Assembly (NCBI GenBank): GCA_022181005.1
Contig: BQMV01000002.1
Location: 1 to 30,151, forward strand
Reading direction: 5' to 3'
Source of the DNA: Anaerolineaceae bacterium
GTDB taxonomy: Bacteria > Chloroflexota > Anaerolineae > Anaerolineales > Villigracilaceae
Length of the DNA stretch: 30,151 bases
Shown: one piece after another, positions 25,428 to 30,151 of the stretch
Layout of the letters: each line of letters starts with the position of its first letter
How positions within the stretch are numbered: the first letter of the stretch is position 1
Translations under genes and position numbers: made by a program
Notes under the pieces: generated by a model
Databases searched by the model: none
Seen by the model: the letters and a program-made list of their open reading frames with translations, nothing else
What the model was told of the DNA's origin: nothing

Positions 25428-26134
25428 CGGAAATCGTATCAGTGCGCGATCTTCATTTTGCGTATCACGATGGACACGCGGCGCTGCGGGGCGTGTCGTT
25501 CGCGCTCTGCGAGGGCGATAAAGCGGCGCTCGTCGGACCGAACGGCGCCGGGAAATCTACGCTTATGTTGCAACTCAACGGCATTTTAAGTGGGCGCGGC
25601 GAAATTACGATTGGAACCCTTCGCCTTGAACGCGAGACGTTGCCGGTTATTCGCGCTATGGTCGGGTTGGTTTTTCAAAACCCCGACGATCAGCTTTTCT
25701 CGCCGACAGTGTTTGAAGATGTGGCGTTCGGCCCGCTTCATATGGGCTTGCCCGAGGAAGAAGTCGTTCGCCGCGTAGACGCCGCCCTCGAATCGGTGCG
25801 GATGACTGCCTATCGCGATCGCTTGTCGCATCATTTGAGCGTGGGCGAGAAGAAGCGTGTCGCTATTGCGACTGTGCTCTCAATGAGTCCGAGCGTCTTG
25901 ATTCTCGATGAACCTTCGGCAGGGCTCGACCCACGCGCGCGGCGGACGTTGATCAACTTACTTCGCGACCTCCCGATCACCATGCTGGTTTCCACGCACG
26001 ATATGCGTTTAGTAGAAGAACTGTTTGCGCGCACGATCGTGATGGATGAAGGACTTATTGTAGCGGACGGCGCGACAAAAGATATCCTTGCTGACGAAGA
26101 ATTCTTAAAAGCGCACGGATTAGAGAAACCATAG
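25424..26134 (+). CDS. cbiO: ECF transporter ATP-binding protein CbiO/NikO
   Basis: The 236-residue ATPase powers metal uptake with CbiQ and CbiM. It has Walker A GPNGAGKST, Q-loop VFQNPDDQLF, signature LSVGEKKRVAIA (LSVGE instead of LSGGQ, frequent in this family), Walker B VLILDEPSAGLDP and the switch histidine in STHDM. The start is GTG at 25424, overlapping the cbiQ TGA (GTGA) with GGGAG 8 nt upstream, so translation is coupled. A longer frame from 25361 only re-reads the end of cbiQ. The operon ends in a strong terminator. Confidence 0.92.
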   Translation: MTEIVSVRDLHFAYHDGHAALRGVSFALCEGDKAALVGPNGAGKSTLMLQLNGILSGRGEITIGTLRLERETLPVIRAMVGLVFQNPDDQLFSPTVFEDVAFGPLHMGLPEEEVVRRVDAALESVRMTAYRDRLSHHLSVGEKKRVAIATVLSMSPSVLILDEPSAGLDPRARRTLINLLRDLPITMLVSTHDMRLVEELFARTIVMDEGLIVADGATKDILADEEFLKAHGLEKP

Positions 26135-26155
26135 CAGATGCGTTATACGACGAAA

Positions 26156-26191
26156 AATAAAAAAGACGGTCGCGCGACCGTCTTTTTTATT
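26156..26191. terminator. Bidirectional terminator between cbiO and metK
   Basis: A near-perfect palindrome, GACGGTCG and CGACCGTC flanked by six A on one side and six T on the other, lies between the convergent cbiO and metK genes. The A/T runs give a U-tract in both directions. Confidence 0.92.
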
Positions 26192-26199
26192 TGAGAATA

Positions 26200-27411
26200 T
26201 TATAGCCCAGCGGCTTGTTTCAACGCTTCGGCTTTATCTGTGCGCTCCCATGGGAACTCAATGTCGTCTCGTCCGAAGTGACCGTAGGCGGCGGTCTGAC
26301 GATAAATTGGGCGGCGCAGATCGAGGTCGCGAATGATTGCCCCGGGGCGGAGGTCAAAAAGTTCGTCTATGAGAGAGGCGATCTTTTCATCTGCAATTTT
26401 CGCGGTGCCGAAAGTTTCCACGTTCACCGAAAGTGGACGAGCGACTCCGATCGCGTAGGCAACCTGAACTTCTACGCGATCCGCGAGTCCTGCGGCGACG
26501 ATGTTCTTCGCCACATAGCGAGCCGCGTACGCCGCCGAGCGATCCACTTTTGTCGGATCCTTGCCGCTGAACGCGCCGCCGCCGTGACGCCCCATACCGC
26601 CGTAGGTGTCCACGATGATCTTACGTCCGGTCACGCCTGCATCGCCCATCGGACCGCCGACGACGAATCGCCCGGTAGGGTTCACGAATACTTTGATTTT
26701 GTTATCTACCATATCGGCGGGAAGCATGGGCATGATGATCTGGTCGGTGACAATCTCTGAAATTTCGTTTTGTGAAACATCCGGCGCGTGTTGCGTGGAG
26801 ATGAGAACGGTGTCTACGCGGACGGGCTTGCCTTTGGAATATTCGATCGTGACCTGACTTTTCGCATCCGGGCGCAGCCATGGGATGCTGCCATCGCGGC
26901 GCAGTTCGCTTTGGCGCTGCGATAATTTATGCGCAAGGTAGATCGGCAAGGGCATAAGGGTGGGCGTTTCGTTGCATGCAAACCCGAACATCATGCCTTG
27001 GTCGCCAGCGCCCACAGCTTCAACTTCGGCTTCGGTCATCTCGCCGGCTTTGGCTTCGAGGGCTTTATCCACGCCCATGGCGATATCGCCGGATTGTTTG
27101 GCGATGGCGACTTGTACGCCGCACGTATTGCCGTCGAATCCTTTTTCGCTTGAGTCATAACCGATTTCGTTCACTACTCTACGAACGAGCATATCGTAGT
27201 TGAAACTGGCGTGCGTCGTAATCTCGCCTAACAGCAAAACGAAGCCGGTTTTTGCGGCGGTTTCGCATGCGACGCGCGAGCGCGGATCTTGCTCGAGGCA
27301 AGCGTCCAGCACTGCGTCCGAGATCTGGTCGCACATTTTGTCGGGGTGACCTTCTGTTACTGATTCTGAAGTGAACATCAGTTTTGGAGAGGTCATGAAA
27401 GTGTTGCTCAT
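26200..27411 (-). CDS. metK: S-adenosylmethionine synthetase
   Basis: The 403-residue cytoplasmic enzyme makes S-adenosylmethionine from methionine and ATP. Hallmarks are SVTEGHPDKMCDQISDAVLD near the N-terminus, FACNETPTLMPLPI and the loop GGGAFSGKDPTKVDRSAAY with its phosphate-binding residues. The C-terminal domain ends in EFPWERTDKAEAL. Length is normal (about 390-405). The ATG at 27411 follows AAAGGAG by about 13 nt. A second Met at residue 6 is an alternative start. The gene sits under a SAM-I riboswitch, so its own product should turn it off, and ends at the shared bidirectional terminator. Confidence 0.98.
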   Translation of the reverse strand: MSNTFMTSPKLMFTSESVTEGHPDKMCDQISDAVLDACLEQDPRSRVACETAAKTGFVLLLGEITTHASFNYDMLVRRVVNEIGYDSSEKGFDGNTCGVQVAIAKQSGDIAMGVDKALEAKAGEMTEAEVEAVGAGDQGMMFGFACNETPTLMPLPIYLAHKLSQRQSELRRDGSIPWLRPDAKSQVTIEYSKGKPVRVDTVLISTQHAPDVSQNEISEIVTDQIIMPMLPADMVDNKIKVFVNPTGRFVVGGPMGDAGVTGRKIIVDTYGGMGRHGGGAFSGKDPTKVDRSAAYAARYVAKNIVAAGLADRVEVQVAYAIGVARPLSVNVETFGTAKIADEKIASLIDELFDLRPGAIIRDLDLRRPIYRQTAAYGHFGRDDIEFPWERTDKAEALKQAAGL

Positions 27412-27433
27412 AGTTGTTTCTTACTCCTTTAAG

Positions 27434-27468
27434 AAAAAATTGCCCTTTCAGACGAGCAGAAAGGGCAA
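27434..27468 (-). terminator. Riboswitch-controlled intrinsic terminator
   Basis: On the minus strand the arms TTGCCCTTT and AAAGGGCAA (27460-27468 and 27440-27448 on the + strand) form a stem directly followed by TTTTTT (27434-27439). It lies between the SAM-I aptamer and the metK ribosome-binding site, the standard expression platform. SAM binding should favour this hairpin. Confidence 0.85.
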
Positions 27469-27485
27469 ACGGGTATTTCGTTGAA

Positions 27486-27614
27486 GCCCTCTCATCTCTC
27501 AGAACATCCGTCTGTGGAATTGGCACCTTGTCGGCGGCTGTCTCATGAGAACGTACGCCGGCAGGTTGTCGAGGCATCAGTGGGCCGTTCCCTCCGCCTC
27601 TCTGGATAAGAGCG
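27486..27614 (-). promoter_or_regulatory. SAM-I (S-box) riboswitch
   Basis: On the minus strand the conserved S-box blocks appear in order: CTCTTATCCAGAGAGGCGGAG, GGGAACGGCCC, TGATGCCTCGACAACC, AAGGTGCCAATTCC and GATGAGAGG. CTCTTATC at the 5' end pairs with GATGAGAG at the 3' end to form stem P1. It lies upstream of metK, a typical target, with a promoter before it and an intrinsic terminator after it. Confidence 0.96.
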
Positions 27615-27642
27615 CCTTGTGGGGCTATTAAATTGTAGGGGC

Positions 27643-27671
27643 AGTGTACCACACTGAAAAAAAAGCGTCAA
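27643..27671 (-). promoter_or_regulatory. Promoter of the SAM riboswitch-metK transcript
   Basis: On the minus strand TTGACG (27666-27671), a 17-bp spacer and TACACT (27643-27648) lie about 30 bp upstream of the riboswitch aptamer. Both hexamers are close to consensus and the spacing is ideal. Confidence 0.75.
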
Positions 27672-27726
27672 TTAAGATATTGAACGATAAGAGGTCGTAG
27701 AGAATTTTGATTGACGATCTTGCGAG

Positions 27727-28557
27727 TTATTCGTCTTCTACGCATCGAAACCCAATGCGCGGAGAAAATTGACCGAGATATGATTCCGAGCCGGGCGCGG
27801 CGTTTAGGTTTGAACCTCGCACCGACGAGCGCTTCGAGACGCGGATGTTGATCTCCGCGTCGCCCAGACTGCCGCCGCGCACTGCGCGGTTCAAACTGGA
27901 ACTTGAGGCGGGTCCTGTTGGGTTAGTCGCCGACGATGCGGCGTAATATGCGGCGCTGTAGAAATCGTTAGTCCACTCGGCGACGTTGCCCGCCATATCC
28001 AACACGCCGAATGGGCTGGCTCCCAGCGCGTAACTGCCTACGCGCGAAGTGTCTGTGACGAGCATGTTGAAGTTGGCGAAGCGCCAGTCGGCTTTATCTT
28101 CGCCCCAGGGGAAGGTGCGCATGTCGTCGCCGCGCGCGGCGCGTTCCCATTCCGCTTCGGTGGGCAGTCTTCGTTGCGCCCATTCGCAGTATGCTTTTGC
28201 CTGTCCCCAGGTTACATAGACGACCGGATAATCTTTAAACGCCGGGTCGTTGAAGTAGTTGGGCTTTCGCGCCGTGCCGAGGTCTTGCGGAGGAGCGCAT
28301 GCGCCGGCGCTGACGCATAACGTATACATTGCGTTGGTTGTTTCGAGTTGATCCATCCAATAGGAGTCGAGCGAAACGTCGTGCGAGGGGAATTCATCCG
28401 GCGCGGCGCGCACGTCGTAGCCGCCCATGTGAAGAACGCCGGCGGGGATGAAAACTTGCGGCATGCCGTCTATCGGTGAGATGCGTAAGGTTGGTTGCGC
28501 CTGCGCATTGGAATGGATGGCGGATAGAATGAAAAGAAATGCGATCAATTTTTTCAT
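27727..28557 (-). CDS. Exported FGE/SUMF1-like protein, probably non-catalytic
   Basis: The 276-residue protein has a signal peptide (MKKLIAFLFILSAIHSNAQAQ) and a formylglycine-generating-enzyme-like domain. Landmarks are PAGVLHMGG, DEFPSHDVSLDSYWMDQLET, WGQAKAYCEWA, RLPTEAEWERAARG, DMAGNVAEWTNDFY, AVRGGSL and IGFRC. True sulfatase-activating enzymes have two catalytic cysteines shortly after RGGS. Here the sequence is RGGSLGDAEINIRVSKR, with none. It is therefore more likely a binding or scaffold protein of the large C-type-lectin-related FGE superfamily. The 9-bp gap after the C39-like gene indicates one operon. Confidence 0.9.
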   Translation of the reverse strand: MKKLIAFLFILSAIHSNAQAQPTLRISPIDGMPQVFIPAGVLHMGGYDVRAAPDEFPSHDVSLDSYWMDQLETTNAMYTLCVSAGACAPPQDLGTARKPNYFNDPAFKDYPVVYVTWGQAKAYCEWAQRRLPTEAEWERAARGDDMRTFPWGEDKADWRFANFNMLVTDTSRVGSYALGASPFGVLDMAGNVAEWTNDFYSAAYYAASSATNPTGPASSSSLNRAVRGGSLGDAEINIRVSKRSSVRGSNLNAAPGSESYLGQFSPRIGFRCVEDE

Positions 28558-28566
28558 GATATGAAG

Positions 28567-29817
28567 TTAGGGCGTCGCTCCGACGAAATTTAGCGCGTAT
28601 AACGCGTCTTCGTAGCCGGGGTGGATGGATAGCGCCCGGCGCCATGATTGTATCGCTTCCTTTGTATCGCCGGCGCGGTAGAGCGCCCAGCCGCGCCATA
28701 GCCATGTCTCTTCAGACATATCTGTGCGCTGCAACGCATATTTGGTCAATGCGAGCAAGTCGTCGTTGCGATTCGCATGGAAGTTGGCGAGGAATGGACC
28801 GAACTGATAGCGGAACATTCGCTGCGGCAAGCCGATCTCGCGCGCTTTGTCGTAGGCGGCGTTGGCTTCGTCGTAGCGTTCAAAGTAAACGAAGTTGCTT
28901 CCCACGTTGAACCATGCGAACGCGTCGTTCGGATCGGCGGCTGTCGCGGCTTGAGCGAGGTCGAGTGCGTACTGGCGACTCGCGTTTGCATCCCAGTTTG
29001 AACCGAGGATCATCTTGATCTCATCTTCTTGTTCGGGGAGATATAAGACCATGTACAAATAATTGAACGGCTTCCATTCCAATTTGAGTTGATCGTAGGA
29101 AATCTGCTTGTCGGGTCCGCGATAGGTATCTTGCGCGGTGAAGGTCTGCGTCGCGTCGTCGTAGCCGGTGAGCAAGAGGTAATGCGCTGCCCAAAGATCA
29201 TCGTCGGGCCAGCCGCTGTCGCCGGGGTTCAACGAAGTGGTGGCTTCGACGATGACCGGATAATTTGCGGCGAGCAGGCGTTTGAGCGTGTTGAGATCGC
29301 CGCCCACGCGATATTCGATGCGAAGCCAGCCTGCGTAGTTGCGCACCCAGAACGCCATCTCTTCGGGGTTGACGTTGCGATCTCCGTTGACCGGTTTGAT
29401 CACATTCGAAATATCTTTTTGCGAGCCGCTCCAGCCGAAAATGTGCAACATCATCGAAAGCGCGGCGGGACCGCAATTGTTGGCGGTTTGTTTTTCATAG
29501 GGGGGCGAGGCGATGAGCGCCTGCGCGGGCAACGGCGCCAGCGTTGGCGTTGGTGGAATAACCGTAGCAGCAACTCCGCTTGCGTCCTGTAAGTCAGTTG
29601 TTGGTGTTGTTTGAATTGCCGTCGTCGGCATGGCAGATTTCGCCGGTTGCGGAATCGCCGTCGGCACATTGCCCGCTGGCTGCAAAACATTTCTCACATA
29701 CGTCCGCGCGACTTCGAACCGCCATGAGATGCGGTCGTTGACCGCGGGGATTTGATAAAGCAGGATGGCGAGCAGAATGAACCCCGCGATGCTCAATGCG
29801 ATGTTTCTTTTTGTCAT
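28567..29817 (-). CDS. Membrane-anchored C39-like peptidase with TPR repeats
   Basis: The 416-residue protein has an N-terminal membrane helix (about 6-24) with little else before it, then a Thr/Pro/Ala-rich linker to about residue 100. A C39-like papain-fold domain follows with C115 in NNCGPAAL, H212 in WAAHYLLLTGYD and D230 in AQDTYRG. This Cys-His-Asp set is complete, so hydrolytic activity outside the membrane is plausible. Residues about 280-416 are tetratricopeptide repeats (for example AFAWFNVGSNFVYFERYDEA and TWLWRGWALYRAGDTKEA), usually protein-binding. There is no ABC transporter part, unlike bacteriocin-processing C39 enzymes. It is first in an operon with the FGE-like gene. Confidence 0.9.
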   Translation of the reverse strand: MTKRNIALSIAGFILLAILLYQIPAVNDRISWRFEVARTYVRNVLQPAGNVPTAIPQPAKSAMPTTAIQTTPTTDLQDASGVAATVIPPTPTLAPLPAQALIASPPYEKQTANNCGPAALSMMLHIFGWSGSQKDISNVIKPVNGDRNVNPEEMAFWVRNYAGWLRIEYRVGGDLNTLKRLLAANYPVIVEATTSLNPGDSGWPDDDLWAAHYLLLTGYDDATQTFTAQDTYRGPDKQISYDQLKLEWKPFNYLYMVLYLPEQEDEIKMILGSNWDANASRQYALDLAQAATAADPNDAFAWFNVGSNFVYFERYDEANAAYDKAREIGLPQRMFRYQFGPFLANFHANRNDDLLALTKYALQRTDMSEETWLWRGWALYRAGDTKEAIQSWRRALSIHPGYEDALYALNFVGATP

Positions 29818-29854
29818 GCGAAAAAGTGTACCAGAGACGGATGAGTCAAGATTA

Positions 29855-29921
29855 ATCCGCAGATTTTACAGATTACGCAGATCAAAGAAAAAAATCTGTG
29901 AAATCTGCGTAATCTGCGGAT
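29855..29921. repeat. Imperfect inverted repeat of ATCTGCG units
   Basis: Arms 29855-29882 and 29894-29921 match at 23 of 28 positions around an A-rich loop. The unit AATCTGCG occurs several times. It separates the S41 gene from the C39-like gene on the same strand and could stop or slow transcription. The sequence style is that of dispersed intergenic repeats, but only this copy is visible. Confidence 0.7.
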
Positions 29922-29925
29922 GCCT

Positions 29926-30151
29926 TTACTTATGCCCCAACAACTCAACAGCCGCCTTCACCGAGGGATCGGTCTCGAAGGTGATCGTATCCCATGGGGC
30001 GTAGGCTTGCACGTCTGGCACGATGCCGGTTTCTTCAAAGTCGGTATTCGATGTGGCAGAGATGAATGTTTCGGAGGCGATCCACAATTGCGAATTATCG
30101 TTGAAATCGTAGCCGTGTAAAACTTCCACGTTGCCCAAACTCGTTTCGCCG
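29926..30151 (-). CDS. C-terminal end of an S41-family (C-terminal processing) protease, partial
   Basis: Only the last 75 codons are in the window; the gene continues beyond the right edge. The visible part reads GETSLGNVEVLHGYDF, then LWIASETFISATS, then the sequence ETGIVPDVQ followed by a short acidic stretch and DPSVKAAVELLG. Tails of S41 proteases have just this order: a strand with Gly-x-Thr, a substrate-groove strand, GIVPDV, then DP and a final helix. The catalytic Ser-Lys lies upstream, off the window. Such proteases act outside the cytoplasm. A TTG inside the visible part is not a real start. Confidence 0.75.
   Translation of the reverse strand, partial: GETSLGNVEVLHGYDFNDNSQLWIASETFISATSNTDFEETGIVPDVQAYAPWDTITFETDPSVKAAVELLGHK

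Noticed and set aside
28567..29817. Bacteriocin export by the C39-like protein
   Set aside because: It lacks ABC-transporter membrane and ATPase domains, and no double-glycine leader peptide gene is visible nearby.
1..30151. tRNA or rRNA genes
   Set aside because: I looked for tRNA arm motifs such as GGTTCGAATCC and rRNA-like sequence on both strands and saw none; a covariance scan would be needed to be certain.

Overview
The window looks like a chromosomal segment of a Chloroflexota bacterium, probably class Anaerolineae. This is an inference from gene content: a two-propeller WD40 lipoprotein with a Thr/Pro-rich linker, a very large GAF-rich histidine kinase next to FIST and roadblock proteins, a PlsY with divergent motifs, and exported FGE-like and C39-like proteins. 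No rRNA or other phylogenetic marker confirms it.

Positions 1-4293 are one long CRISPR array: 64 repeats of 33 nt, 63 complete spacers, type I-C-like repeat, read on the + strand. The left window edge probably cuts the array, and no cas gene is visible. From 4412 to 19432 every gene is on the minus strand. In transcription order these are a membrane protein, gyrB, a 1332-residue PDZ/GAF histidine kinase translationally coupled to a FIST sensor protein, a roadblock protein fused to an IS200-transposase-like domain, polA, and a WD40 lipoprotein split by an in-frame amber codon. Hairpins with U-tracts separate several of these units.

From 19499 to 26134 the genes are mostly on the plus strand: a membrane protein, plsY, a double-DUF2249 protein, then (after a minus-strand metallo-beta-lactamase-fold gene) a Fur-family regulator followed by cbiM/nikMN, cbiQ and cbiO. 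The last four form a compact operon behind a good promoter and a TTGCAA-N4-TTGCAA operator resembling the nickel-regulator (Nur) box, so this is most simply a nickel- or cobalt-controlled ECF uptake system. From 26200 to the right edge everything is on the minus strand again: metK under a SAM-I riboswitch with its own promoter and terminator, an FGE-like exported protein with a C39/TPR membrane-anchored protein in one operon, and the 3' end of an S41 protease.

The most unusual item is the protein at 9666-10940. It joins an N-terminal roadblock/LC7 domain to a C-terminal domain that reads as an IS200/REP-associated (Y1) transposase with the metal-binding HUH histidines replaced but the catalytic-position tyrosine kept. 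It lies beside two identical REP-like palindromes and beside a sensory kinase/FIST pair, which suggests a transposase fold recruited into signalling or regulation. Secondary points are the amber-split WD40 protein (9 + 5 = 14 blade motifs), a sharp GC drop inside polA, an A-B-A duplicated spacer at the old end of the CRISPR array, and an N-terminal extension in CbiM.
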